From UPXZ01 sp964345395 (GTDB lineage Bacteria; Bacteroidota; Bacteroidia; Bacteroidales; Paludibacteraceae), in assembly GCA_964345395.1 (NCBI GenBank), contig CAYFRA010000002.1:1-64000 (forward strand): 64,000 nucleotides of DNA. Reading direction: 5' to 3'. The position numbers and the translations under genes were made by a program. Shown piece after piece: positions 26,480 through 35,246 of the stretch. Under the pieces are notes generated by a model. It did not search any database, had not been told where the DNA came from, and worked only from the letters and a program-made list of their open reading frames with translations. The stretch's first letter is position 1. Each line of letters begins with the position of its first letter.

Positions 26480-27712
26480 ATGATTTTAAATTATATTTGG
26501 ATTGCGTTTGTACTTATTGCTTTTGTTGTTGCTTTAATACAAATGCTGTTTTTTGGAGATATCTCAGTTTTTAATGAAATTCTACAATCTATTTTTGGCT
26601 CAGCCAGAACAGGTTTTGAGATATCCATTGGATTAACAGGTATTCTTACATTTTGGATGGGTATATTGAAGGTGGCGGAGCATGGCGGAGCAATGAACGC
26701 ACTTTCGAGAATTGTGGCTCCATTTTTTACACGCATTTATCCCGAAATACCGAAAGATCATCCCGCTTTAAGTAGCATTTTTCTCAATATGTCGGCTAAT
26801 ATGTTGGGTTTAGATAATGCGGCAACCCCAGTAGGTTTGCAAGCGATGAAACAGATGCAAGAACTCAACCCTAAAAAAGATACTGCCTCCAACCCGATGA
26901 TTATGTTTTTGGTGCTCAATACTGCTGGTTTGGTGTTGGTGCCTATGACGGTGTTGATGTATCGTGCTCAATTTGGTGCCCAAAATCCGGCTGATGTTTT
27001 TCTGCCTATCGTCATTGCCACTTTTTCAGCTTGGTTGGCGGGATTGATTTTTGTTGCCATTGCCCAAAAAATTAATCTATTCAATCGGGTAGTGATGGGG
27101 GTAATTGGCTCACTGTTGGCTTTAACAGGCTTGTTGATCTACTTTTTTAGTAAATTATCTCAAGAACAAATTTCCGAATATTCCAGTTTTGCTGCTGCTT
27201 TTATTATTCTTAGTATTATAGTGCTTTTTGTGGGTATGGCAGCTCTTAAAAAAGTGAATGTGTATAATAGTTTTATTGAGGGTGCTAAAGAGGGTTTCAA
27301 TGTAGCTGTAGGTATCATTCCTTATTTGGTTTCTTTGTTGGTAGCTATCGGTATGTTCAGAGCTTCAGGCACAATGGACTTGCTGATTGAAGGGATACGA
27401 TATGTGGTAGCGGCAACAGGTGCAAATACCGATTTTGTTGAGGCGCTACCTACTGCCTTTATGAAGCCTTTAAGTGGTAGTGGAGCGAGAGGAATGATGG
27501 TAGAAACCATGAAAGAGTTTGGTGCAGATTCTTTTGCAGGAAGACTTTCAAGTATCATTCAAGGCTCTACAGACACTACATTCTATATTCTTGCTGTCTA
27601 TTTTGGGTCGGTAAAAATCAGCAATACAAGATATGCTTTGGCTGCTGGCTTGTTTGCCGATTTAGTAGGGATTACTGTTGCTATTTTGTTGGGTTATCTG
27701 TTCTTTCACTAA
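26480..27712 (+). CDS. SpmA-SpmB fusion, nucleoside-recognition (Gate) domain membrane protein
   Basis: 410 residues from the ATG at 26480. The open frame begins at 26435, but those residues are polar leader. The first half (ISIGLTGILTFWMGILKVAEHGG and NMSANMLGLDNAATPVGLQAM) corresponds to spore maturation protein A. The second half (FNVAVGIIPYLVSLLVAIGMFRASG and IIQGSTDTTFYILAVYFGSV) corresponds to SpmB, joined in one chain of about ten helices. The organism class does not sporulate, and such fusions are common in Bacteroidota with an unknown transport role. It ends 11 bases before ybeY. Confidence 0.88.
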   Translation: MILNYIWIAFVLIAFVVALIQMLFFGDISVFNEILQSIFGSARTGFEISIGLTGILTFWMGILKVAEHGGAMNALSRIVAPFFTRIYPEIPKDHPALSSIFLNMSANMLGLDNAATPVGLQAMKQMQELNPKKDTASNPMIMFLVLNTAGLVLVPMTVLMYRAQFGAQNPADVFLPIVIATFSAWLAGLIFVAIAQKINLFNRVVMGVIGSLLALTGLLIYFFSKLSQEQISEYSSFAAAFIILSIIVLFVGMAALKKVNVYNSFIEGAKEGFNVAVGIIPYLVSLLVAIGMFRASGTMDLLIEGIRYVVAATGANTDFVEALPTAFMKPLSGSGARGMMVETMKEFGADSFAGRLSSIIQGSTDTTFYILAVYFGSVKISNTRYALAAGLFADLVGITVAILLGYLFFH

Positions 27713-27723
27713 TATTTTTCAAT

Positions 27724-28146
27724 ATGATCAAACTTCATAATGATGGCGTATCACATCCAATTCAAAACACTTCGAAACTGGGTAAATGGATTCGTTTAGT
27801 GGCTGAAAATTATGGGAAAGAAGTAGGTAGTATTAATTACATTTTTTGTAGCAATGAGCGTATCTTGGAGCTCAATCGTCAATATTTAAATCACGATTAT
27901 CACACCGACATAATCACATTCAACTACAATAAAAATAAGCAAATAGAGGGTGATATTTTTATCGGATTAGAAACCGTGCAAAGCAATGCTGATGAGTATC
28001 GCGTAAGTTTTGAAGAGGAGTTGAATCGGGTGATGATTCATGGTGTTTTGCATCTGTGTGGATTGGATGATGCAAGTGACGAGGAGGAGCAAAATATGCG
28101 TGAGCAAGAGGATATTGCCCTTCAAACTTTGAGTCAAATAACTTGA
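27724..28146 (+). CDS. ybeY: Endoribonuclease YbeY, 16S rRNA maturation factor
   Basis: 140 residues. The metal site reads HGVLHLCGLDDASDEEE. Two of the three zinc His residues are present and the third (HGxxHLxGxDH) is replaced by Asp, a variation I also associate with other Bacteroidota YbeY. The upstream YLNHDYHTDIITFNY and EGDIFIGLETV blocks are conserved. It acts in 16S rRNA 3'-end processing and ribosome quality control. Confidence 0.92.
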   Translation: MIKLHNDGVSHPIQNTSKLGKWIRLVAENYGKEVGSINYIFCSNERILELNRQYLNHDYHTDIITFNYNKNKQIEGDIFIGLETVQSNADEYRVSFEEELNRVMIHGVLHLCGLDDASDEEEQNMREQEDIALQTLSQIT

Positions 28147-28394
28147 TTTGTTCTATTTCAGCACTACTTAATTTTTAAATATAAAAACGATAAGAGATTA
28201 TTTTGCTCAATATTTACTTGTGGTATTTTCCGTTTTTGCAATAATATGTTAAATTGCAAGCTACTTTAACGAGTATAGACTGCAAAATAGAAAGATTATC
28301 ATTACTTTTGTTGGCTGTTGGAGTGGATAAAATGAAATTTATAGCTTAAAAATCCGTTTGTATTGTACTATTATTGTTTTTCCAATATAAAGTA

Positions 28395-29210
28395 ATGAAC
28401 TTGAAGAGTCGATATACGCTGTTTTTTAGCTTGTTTTTTTTGTTTTTTATCCCTTATGGTTTTGGGCAAACAGACCCATATCGTGCTGAAATGGGGTTTC
28501 AAACTGGTGTAAACTTATATGCTGGTGATGTAAATACCATTGCAGATTTGAGAAGTTTTGTGCGTAATACGCAAAATTTATCTTTGGATTATGGAGTAAC
28601 GTTTCGCTATCGAGTCAATAAGCGTATTGCATTTCGAGCAGGATATGATTTTACAGGTGTAGATGGTGTTTACAAATACATCGATGGGGAGGGAGATTAC
28701 TCTACTTCATTGAAAAACTCAATTCATTTATTTGATTTATGGAGTGAGTTCAATTTTTATGATTTAGAAAATAATCCTTATCGACCATTTAGTAAAAAAT
28801 ACTCACCCTATATTTTTGCAGGGCTTGGTATGATGTATTCGCCACATTATAGTTTTGCACCTATTGAGAATCAGAATAAGCACTCTTTCTCTATCCCATT
28901 TGGAGTAGGATTTAAATGGAAGTTTGCACCAAGGTTGAACTTGAATGCTCGCTTGACCAGTAGGCTGATGATGAATGATGGCTTGGAGGCTATCTCTGAT
29001 TTTGATGCTCGTGAGCCATTCAATACCAATAATTTTATGAATTATGATTTACTTTCAGGTTTTACGATAGGGATAACTTATGATTTTTGGATGAAAGATT
29101 GCGGATGTGTTGAAAATAGTTTTTCAAAAGGGAAAAAGCCATACGAACAGAAACTACCAAAAGCTAAAAAAGAAAGTAAAGAGAAAAAGAACAGAAAAAG
29201 CAGATTGTAA
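28395..29210 (+). CDS. porG: DUF6089/PorG-like outer-membrane protein
   Basis: About 271 residues from ATG 28395 (MNLKSRYTLF), with a signal peptide ending at YGFGQ. The alternating barrel pattern includes EMGFQTGVNLYAGDVNTI, YSPYIFAGLGMMYSPHY and IPFGVGFKWKFAPRLNLNARL, and the chain ends in a Lys-rich tail (PKAKKESKEKKNRKSRL). A member of this family is encoded before uppS and bamA in many Bacteroidota. In Porphyromonas PorG is an outer-membrane component of type IX secretion. The symbol rests on family and position rather than on a full alignment. A TACTTTTG -7 box lies at 28303-28310. Confidence 0.72.
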   Translation: MNLKSRYTLFFSLFFLFFIPYGFGQTDPYRAEMGFQTGVNLYAGDVNTIADLRSFVRNTQNLSLDYGVTFRYRVNKRIAFRAGYDFTGVDGVYKYIDGEGDYSTSLKNSIHLFDLWSEFNFYDLENNPYRPFSKKYSPYIFAGLGMMYSPHYSFAPIENQNKHSFSIPFGVGFKWKFAPRLNLNARLTSRLMMNDGLEAISDFDAREPFNTNNFMNYDLLSGFTIGITYDFWMKDCGCVENSFSKGKKPYEQKLPKAKKESKEKKNRKSRL

Positions 29211-29255
29211 GATCGGCTATTACTAAAAAAGAGTTGAAGGAAACAGTCGTTAATA

Positions 29256-29981
29256 ATGATGTCGTTTAAAGATAAAATAAAATTTGAATTCCTACCAAAG
29301 CACATAGCTATCATTATGGATGGCAATGGGCGATGGGCAAAAGAGCGTGGTTATGATCGTATTTATGGTCATCAAAACGGAGTTGTTTCTGTGCGTGAAT
29401 GTACAGAAGCGGCAGCCGAAATAGGAATAAAATATTTAACGTTATATGCTTTCTCTACCGAAAACTGGGGAAGACCACAAGCTGAAGTTGATGCTTTGAT
29501 GGAGTTGCTCATTGATACCATTGAAAAGGAGACTCCCACTCTCAACAAAAACAACATCCGCTTATTAGCAATTGGCGATATCGATCGTTTGCCAGCTGGT
29601 GCAAAAGAGAAACTTAATCGCTGTTTGGCAGATACTGCTGATAATGATAGCATGTCTTTGGTGTTGGCTTTGAGTTATTCATCTAAATGGGAAATAACCA
29701 ATGCCGTAAAACAGATTGCCGAAGCTGTCAAGTCTGAGCAATTGAGCTTAGAAGATATTAACGAGGAGATGTTTGCTGATTATTTAACCACAGTGGGCAT
29801 ACCTGACCCCGATTTGATTATTCGCACAAGCGGAGAGATGCGAATAAGCAATTTTTTACTGTGGCAAATGGCATATTCAGAGTTCTACTTCACAAGCACA
29901 CACTGGCCTGATTTTAGAAAAGAAAATCTTTATGAAGCCATTGTTGAATATCAGAAACGAGATAGACGTTTTGGAAAATGA
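29256..29981 (+). CDS. uppS: Undecaprenyl diphosphate synthase
   Basis: 241 residues. IAIIMDGNGRWAKERG carries the catalytic Asp and phosphate-binding Arg, followed by GHQNGVVSVRECTEAA, YAFSTENWGRP and the C-terminal DLIIRTSGEMRISNFLLWQ. It condenses isoprenyl units into the C55 carrier used by MraY and MurG, which are encoded further along in this window. The stop overlaps the bamA start in an ATGA quartet. A second Met lies immediately after the first. Confidence 0.97.
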   Translation: MMSFKDKIKFEFLPKHIAIIMDGNGRWAKERGYDRIYGHQNGVVSVRECTEAAAEIGIKYLTLYAFSTENWGRPQAEVDALMELLIDTIEKETPTLNKNNIRLLAIGDIDRLPAGAKEKLNRCLADTADNDSMSLVLALSYSSKWEITNAVKQIAEAVKSEQLSLEDINEEMFADYLTTVGIPDPDLIIRTSGEMRISNFLLWQMAYSEFYFTSTHWPDFRKENLYEAIVEYQKRDRRFGK

Positions 29982-32740
29982 AAACATTATTAAAATTGAA
30001 TAGATACAAAATAATGCAATACAAATATATATTAGTTTTTTGCTTTTTATGGGTTAGTAGTTTATCACTTTTTCCTCAAGAACTTGTGGACGAACAGCCG
30101 CAGGTGGAAAATGAAAATGTGGAACTCAATTTTCTTGATCCAAAACAATTTACTATCGCCGATATAACTGTCGAAGGAGCTGATGTTTATGAAGATTATA
30201 TGTTGATCAATTATTCAGGCTTGACGGTCGGACAACAAATCACACTTCCCACTCCTCCTGGACAAGAGATAACCCAATCCATTAAAAAGTTTTGGGAGTT
30301 AAAGATGTTTTCAGCTGTTGATATTTCTTGGACAAAACTCACTGCGGATAGTGTGTGGTTGAAAATCTCTTTAGAAACAAGACCACGTGTCTCCAAATTG
30401 ACTATCAATGGCTTGAAAAAGAGTGAAAAAGAGGACTTAGAACCAAAATTAGGTATCTCAAAAGAGAAGCAAATTAGTCCAAATTTGATTGATAGAGCAA
30501 AATTAGAAATTTTGAGATTTTTAGAAGAAAAAGGTTATTCAAATCCTGATATCTCCATCACACTCAAAGATGATGCTGAACGAGCAAGTTATGTTTTAGT
30601 AAATATCGATGTGGAGAGAAATGAAAAAACCAAAGTTCGCAAAATAATTGTTGAAGGCAACGAAGCTCTCACCGAGTGGCAGATAGACAAAGCGATGAAG
30701 AAAACCAACGATAACAAAATTCAAAATATATTTCGTTCCAAAAAATTCATACGTGAAAAATTTGAAGAAGATAAATTAAAAGTAATTGAGAAATATAATG
30801 AACTTGGTTATCGTGACGCATATATCGTGTCTGATAGTGTAGTTGCATTTGATTCTAAAACAGTAGATGTTTACCTAAAAGTAAATGAAGGGCAACAATA
30901 TTATTTTGGCGATATCTCTTGGATTGGAAATACGGTTTATCCTTACGAGTTTTTGAATGAAAAAATAGGGATAAATAAAGGGGATACTTACAACTACAAA
31001 TTGCTGATGGATAGGCTACAAAATGATCAGCACGAAAGCATTAGCAAGTATTATCAAGATAATGGTTATCTCTTTTCGAGCATTATGCCTGTAGAGACTT
31101 CAATAGTGAACGACACCATCAATTTTGAGATGAGGATTCATGAGGGAAAACAAGCAACCATTAACAACATTAAAATCAACGGGAATACGCGCGTTCATGA
31201 GCATGTAATTCGTAGAGAGCTATTTACAAAGCCTGGTGAGCTTTATCGTCAAACAAATATTATTCGTTCGTTGCAATATTTAGCTCAAATGGAGCATTTT
31301 GAAAACGAAAAAATCTATAAAGATGTTGGGATTGAGCCTGACCAAGAGAATGGCACCGTTGATATTATATATAACCTTGAAACCAAGTCAAGTGATCAAA
31401 TTGAGTTTTCTGCCGGATGGGGAGCAGCAGGTTTGGTTGGAAGTGTAGGCTTGAAATTCACAAACTTTGCTATCCAAAACCTATTCAACAAAGAGTCTTA
31501 CCGACATGTGGTGCCACAAGGCGAAGGACAAACTTTCTCTATAGACGCACGTACAAACGGGAATTATTATTCATCTTTCAGTCTCTCATTTTTAGAACCA
31601 TGGTTGGGTGGCAAACGCCCTAACTCACTCTCAATTTCACTATATTACTCCGGCACATCAGGTATGAGCCCACGTTACTACTCAGCATTGCAAAATATGT
31701 ATAACAACCCTTATGCTTACGGCGGTTACAATCCTTATGGCATGGGTGGCTATGGCATGGGTGGTATGGGCGGTTATGGAGGTTATTATGATCCATACGG
31801 TGGCTATGGTGGTTATGGTGGCTATGGCGGTTACAACAGCTTTGAGAATGAGATTGACAAAAATAAATACTTCCGCGTGATGGGAGCTTCTATCGGACAC
31901 GGAATGCGTGTGAAATGGCCTGATAACTATTTTACGCTATATGGACAAATGGCATTTCAGCGCTATATGATTAAAGATTGGTATCAAATGGACTCACGTT
32001 TAGGCAATGGTAATTTCAATGATTTCAATTTGTTTGTCAATATAGGCAGAAATTCAACTGACAACCCTCTATTTACGCGTAGCGGTTCTGATTTCTCACT
32101 TGGTGTAAAAGTAACGCCTCCCTATTCAGTCATTAACGGGGGAATGAAAAACGGGAAACCCTATGACCAATTGACAGATGAAGAGCGATATAGATGGTTG
32201 GAGTATCACAAATGGGATTTTAGTGCCAAAACATTTACATCCTTATTGCCAATAGATAAAACTCCCGTATTGATGACTCGTGCCGAGTTTGCTTATATTG
32301 GGCACTTTAATGATTATGCACGAACACCTCTCGGAACCTATATGTTTGGTGGCGACGGAATGATGGGCTATGCTGGCTATGGTAGCGAATACATATCCAT
32401 GCGTGGTTATGAAACAAACTCGCTCACACCAGCAGATCCTACAGGTTATAGAGCGGGTTATTTATATAACAAATTCACAATGGAGCTTCGATATCCGCTC
32501 TCACTTGAACAGCAAGCCACTATTTGGGTTTTAGGTTTTTTAGAAGCAGGTAACAGTTTCAATAAAATACAAGATTACAACCCATTCAAGTTGAAACGCT
32601 CGGCGGGTGTTGGAGTACGAATTTTCTTGCCGATGTTTGGTATTATGGGTATTGACTGGGGATATGGATTCGATAGCGCATATGGCAAAAACACTCCGCA
32701 CGGAAGTCAGTTCCACTTTGTCATAGGTAGAGATTTATAA
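29978..32740 (+). CDS. bamA: Outer-membrane protein assembly factor BamA
   Basis: 920 residues. A signal peptide is followed by about five POTRA domains (residues ~45-455, such as FTIADITVEGADVYEDYML and ATINNIKINGNTRVHEHVIRR) and an Omp85 barrel ending in SQFHFVIGRDL. The usual surface signature around GFFDAGN appears here as GFLEAGNSF. A Gly/Tyr-rich low-complexity insert occupies about residues 575-621. BamA folds barrel proteins into the outer membrane. The start is taken at the ATGA overlap with uppS. An internal ATG at 30014 also precedes a good signal sequence. Confidence 0.96.
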   Translation: MKTLLKLNRYKIMQYKYILVFCFLWVSSLSLFPQELVDEQPQVENENVELNFLDPKQFTIADITVEGADVYEDYMLINYSGLTVGQQITLPTPPGQEITQSIKKFWELKMFSAVDISWTKLTADSVWLKISLETRPRVSKLTINGLKKSEKEDLEPKLGISKEKQISPNLIDRAKLEILRFLEEKGYSNPDISITLKDDAERASYVLVNIDVERNEKTKVRKIIVEGNEALTEWQIDKAMKKTNDNKIQNIFRSKKFIREKFEEDKLKVIEKYNELGYRDAYIVSDSVVAFDSKTVDVYLKVNEGQQYYFGDISWIGNTVYPYEFLNEKIGINKGDTYNYKLLMDRLQNDQHESISKYYQDNGYLFSSIMPVETSIVNDTINFEMRIHEGKQATINNIKINGNTRVHEHVIRRELFTKPGELYRQTNIIRSLQYLAQMEHFENEKIYKDVGIEPDQENGTVDIIYNLETKSSDQIEFSAGWGAAGLVGSVGLKFTNFAIQNLFNKESYRHVVPQGEGQTFSIDARTNGNYYSSFSLSFLEPWLGGKRPNSLSISLYYSGTSGMSPRYYSALQNMYNNPYAYGGYNPYGMGGYGMGGMGGYGGYYDPYGGYGGYGGYGGYNSFENEIDKNKYFRVMGASIGHGMRVKWPDNYFTLYGQMAFQRYMIKDWYQMDSRLGNGNFNDFNLFVNIGRNSTDNPLFTRSGSDFSLGVKVTPPYSVINGGMKNGKPYDQLTDEERYRWLEYHKWDFSAKTFTSLLPIDKTPVLMTRAEFAYIGHFNDYARTPLGTYMFGGDGMMGYAGYGSEYISMRGYETNSLTPADPTGYRAGYLYNKFTMELRYPLSLEQQATIWVLGFLEAGNSFNKIQDYNPFKLKRSAGVGVRIFLPMFGIMGIDWGYGFDSAYGKNTPHGSQFHFVIGRDL
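31705..31840 (+). repeat. GGY-rich low-complexity repeat inside bamA
   Basis: Short imperfect repeats of GGTTATGG/GGCTATGG-type units encode runs such as GGYGMGGMGGYGG and YGGYGGYGGYGGY in the barrel part of BamA, probably a surface loop. Such arrays can vary in length by slippage. Confidence 0.85.
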
Positions 32741-32778
32741 ACTTCACAAAAGATTAAATTTGATATATTATAAGTGAA

Positions 32779-32799
32779 AAATAGTTTGGCAAACTATTT
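32779..32799 (+). promoter_or_regulatory. Perfect 21-base palindrome between bamA and ompH
   Basis: AAATAGTTTG-G-CAAACTATTT has 10-base arms around a single base. It lies about 40 bases after bamA and 44 before the first ompH start. There is no following T tract, so it looks more like a protein-binding site than a terminator. Function is inferred only. Confidence 0.5.
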
Positions 32800-32842
32800 G
32801 TTTACGCTTAAGATATAAGAAACGAAAATAAAAGATATGATT

Positions 32843-33358
32843 ATGAAAAAGCAGATTTTATTTATCTCCTTATTGCTCGGTTTGACTTTTGCCTTGCAAG
32901 CTCAGAAGTTTGCAACAGTTGATATGGAGTATATTATGAAAAACATACCCGCTTTTGAGAGTGCCAATATGCAGTTGAGTCAAGTCTCTAAGAAGTGGCA
33001 AACGGAAGTGGAGGATAAAATGAAGGAGGTGCAGCAACTTTATAAAAACTACCAAACAGAGTTGGTGTTTCTCTCTGACGAAATGAAAGTGAAGCGTGAG
33101 GATGAAATTATAGAAAAAGAGAAATTAGCACAAGAGCTTAAGCGTAATTATTTTGGGCCAGAAGGTGAGCTTTTCAAAAAGCGTGAGAGTTTGATCAAAC
33201 CAATTCAAGATGAAATTTATGAAGCTATCAAAGAAATTAGCGAAAGCAAAGGATTGGATTTGGTTTTTGATAAAACTTCGGCAATGAGTGCTATTTTTGT
33301 TTCAAACAAAGTAGATATAAGTGACGAGGTTTTGAAAAAAATGGGTTACTCCAAATAA
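32843..33358 (+). CDS. OmpH/Skp-family periplasmic chaperone (first copy)
   Basis: About 171 residues from MKKQILF. The frame also has a Met two codons upstream at 32837. A signal peptide (FISLLLGLTFALQAQ) precedes the Skp pattern: FATVDMEYIMKNIPAF, a long charged coiled coil (about residues 40-115) and a C-terminal GLDLVFDKTSAMSAIFVSN segment. Skp holds unfolded barrel proteins on their way to BamA, and it follows bamA here. Confidence 0.92.
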   Translation: MKKQILFISLLLGLTFALQAQKFATVDMEYIMKNIPAFESANMQLSQVSKKWQTEVEDKMKEVQQLYKNYQTELVFLSDEMKVKREDEIIEKEKLAQELKRNYFGPEGELFKKRESLIKPIQDEIYEAIKEISESKGLDLVFDKTSAMSAIFVSNKVDISDEVLKKMGYSK

Positions 33359-33409
33359 GTTATAGAGAATAAATAAAAAAATAAATTTATCAATTAATAA
33401 TTAAAGAAA

Positions 33410-33934
33410 ATGATTAAGAAAATTGCTATTGTAATGTTTGCCCTACTTCCTTTAGGAATAATGGCACAAACTCTCAAGATTGGGCATATCAATTCGCAAG
33501 AGATATTGATGCAAATGCCAGAACTCGATGAATTAGACAAGAAAATTCAGGAAGCAAGTGAGGAGTGGGAAAATCTTCTACTCAAAATGCAAGAAGAGTT
33601 CAATGCGAAAATTAAAGAGTATCAAGATGGTATAAATACGATGTCAGAAAGCATCAAAGAGGCACGTCAATCAGAAATTGCTCAATTGGAACAACGACTC
33701 AATCTTTTGAACCAACAAGCACAAGCTGATATAGGAAAGAAGAATCAAGAATTGGCTGCTCCAATAATTGAAAAAGTAAAAAATGCGATTGACGCAGTTG
33801 CTAAGGAGAACAATTTCACTTATATATTTGACATGGCTTCTCAATCGATCATTTACACTGCACCCAATGCACAAGACATCACAGCTTTGGTAAAAAAGAA
33901 ATTGAACTTGCCTGACAAACCAGTACAGAAATAG
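33410..33934 (+). CDS. OmpH/Skp-family periplasmic chaperone (second copy)
   Basis: 174 residues. A signal peptide (IVMFALLPLGIMAQ) is followed by IGHINSQEILMQMPEL, a coiled coil and NFTYIFDMASQSIIYTAPN. It is a diverged tandem duplicate of the preceding gene, 51 bases away. Paired skp genes after bamA are usual in Bacteroidota. A terminator follows 21 bases later and ends the porG-uppS-bamA-skp-skp series. Confidence 0.92.
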   Translation: MIKKIAIVMFALLPLGIMAQTLKIGHINSQEILMQMPELDELDKKIQEASEEWENLLLKMQEEFNAKIKEYQDGINTMSESIKEARQSEIAQLEQRLNLLNQQAQADIGKKNQELAAPIIEKVKNAIDAVAKENNFTYIFDMASQSIIYTAPNAQDITALVKKKLNLPDKPVQK

Positions 33935-33955
33935 TCAATTTGGTCATATAAATAG

Positions 33956-33984
33956 AAAAGGAGCTTATTTTAGCTCCTTTTTTT
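33956..33984 (+). terminator. Terminator after the second ompH gene
   Basis: AAAAGGAGCT pairs with AGCTCCTTTT around a 6-base loop and is followed by a T tract. Confidence 0.9.
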
Positions 33985-34129
33985 ATTGGTTCAATACTTT
34001 TATAGTCATAGTTTCAAGTATAAATACGAAAAACTAAAACTTTGGCAGTATCTCTAAATTTTAGGCTTTAAAAATGTGATATTACAACTCCCCTTTAGTA
34101 GATTCAGGGGCTGAATATCCATCAAATTT

Positions 34130-34663
34130 TTAATACTGAATCAGCGAAAATACATCAAATGCTTCATCCAAACGAGTGATACCTTCTAAGTCCATCAATT
34201 CAATCAAAAAGCTTACATAGATGGGATTATCACCAAATTTGCGTAAAAGTTGAAGCGATGCATTTGCACTACCACCTGTAGCTAATAGATCATCGTGTAA
34301 TAGAATCACATCTTCGGCTTCAATTGCATCTTTGTGAATTTCAAGAGCATCAACTCCATACTCCAACTCATATTTTACGCTGTAAGTGTCAGCAGGAAGT
34401 TTACCGGGTTTTCGCAATAAAATAAATCCAGCATTGAGCTTGTAAGCCAAGATGCTACCTATTACAAAACCGCGGCTCTCAACTCCTACAACTTTGGTAA
34501 TGCCTTTGTCTTTATAGTATTCATATAGCACTTCAACCATATGCTGAAGAGCCTCTGGATTTTTTAATGCAGTAGTGATATCCTTAAATTGGATACCTGC
34601 TTGTGGAAAATCGGGTACGTTACGAATGACTGCCTTTAAGTCGAAATCTTTTGTTCTTGACAT
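34130..34663 (-). CDS. apt: Adenine phosphoribosyltransferase
   Basis: 177 residues. The phosphoribosyltransferase motif is DVILLHDDLLATGGSANA. The adenine-specific front part includes VPDFPQAGIQFKDITTAL and VVGVESRGFVIGSILA. It salvages adenine to AMP with PRPP. It is the last gene of the minus-strand series porW, tlpA-like, porX, mscS, apt, 55 bases after the MscS gene. Its connection to that series is probably only transcriptional. Confidence 0.95.
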   Translation of the reverse strand: MSRTKDFDLKAVIRNVPDFPQAGIQFKDITTALKNPEALQHMVEVLYEYYKDKGITKVVGVESRGFVIGSILAYKLNAGFILLRKPGKLPADTYSVKYELEYGVDALEIHKDAIEAEDVILLHDDLLATGGSANASLQLLRKFGDNPIYVSFLIELMDLEGITRLDEAFDVFSLIQY

Positions 34664-34718
34664 AATGAATGAAGTGTAATTAAAATAGTTATATAAATAT
34701 TTTTGCTTTTTATACCTT

Positions 34719-35225
34719 TTATTTGATCAGAGAGATTGATTTTTGTAGAAATAGTGAATTAGGAAAAACATGTATCCTGCCATCATCAGTGCGGATGTGG
34801 GTGTGAAAAGTGAGAATATCTTCAACAATACCCTCAACAGGAAAATCTTTATCCTCGATGGTGATGCGATCGCCAATACGAAAAACAGCAGTGAAAAATA
34901 TGAGCATACCAGCTGTGATATTGCTGAGCACAGACCATTGGGCAAATAGTGCAACACCTATTATTGCAAACATCGATGACAATGCAAGAAACAGATTTTC
35001 TGACTTTACTCCCCAAATACCTATTAGCACAGAAATAGCAATGATATTGATGATGTTTGAGTTGATGCGATGGATATGTCGAGCTCTCATCTCAATTTTT
35101 GGATGCAGCTTGGAATATCTTTGTACCAATTTGTAGAATAATACCCGCACAATGGCAGTGATTACAATAACAATCAGGCTCAGTACGATTTGATAAATGT
35201 ATTTCTCTTTCAATTCTAATAACAT
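34719..35225 (-). CDS. Small MscS-family mechanosensitive channel protein
   Basis: 168 residues, much shorter than E. coli MscS (286). Two or three hydrophobic helices precede the pore-helix region (ALFAQWSVLSNITAGMLIF) and the first beta strands after it (FRIGDRITIEDKDFPVEGIVEDILTFHTHIRTDDGRIHVFPNS in outline). The large C-terminal cytoplasmic domain is missing. There is no frameshift and the ending is clean, so it looks like a natural minimal member. It lies 21 bases after porX. Confidence 0.82.
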   Translation of the reverse strand: MLLELKEKYIYQIVLSLIVIVITAIVRVLFYKLVQRYSKLHPKIEMRARHIHRINSNIINIIAISVLIGIWGVKSENLFLALSSMFAIIGVALFAQWSVLSNITAGMLIFFTAVFRIGDRITIEDKDFPVEGIVEDILTFHTHIRTDDGRIHVFPNSLFLQKSISLIK

Positions 35226-35246
35226 ATAAATTTGTAGATTTAATAT

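Noticed and set aside
28147..28394. Possible small RNA or gene in the 250-base spacer between ybeY and the porG-like gene
   Set aside because: Only a -7-like TACTTTTG at 28303-28310 is seen. There is no hairpin with a T tract and no coding frame of note.
31682..31900. Open frame on the minus strand across the GGY repeat of bamA
   Set aside because: Low-complexity antisense reading (Ala/Thr/Ile/His-rich) produced by the repeat, with no start signals.
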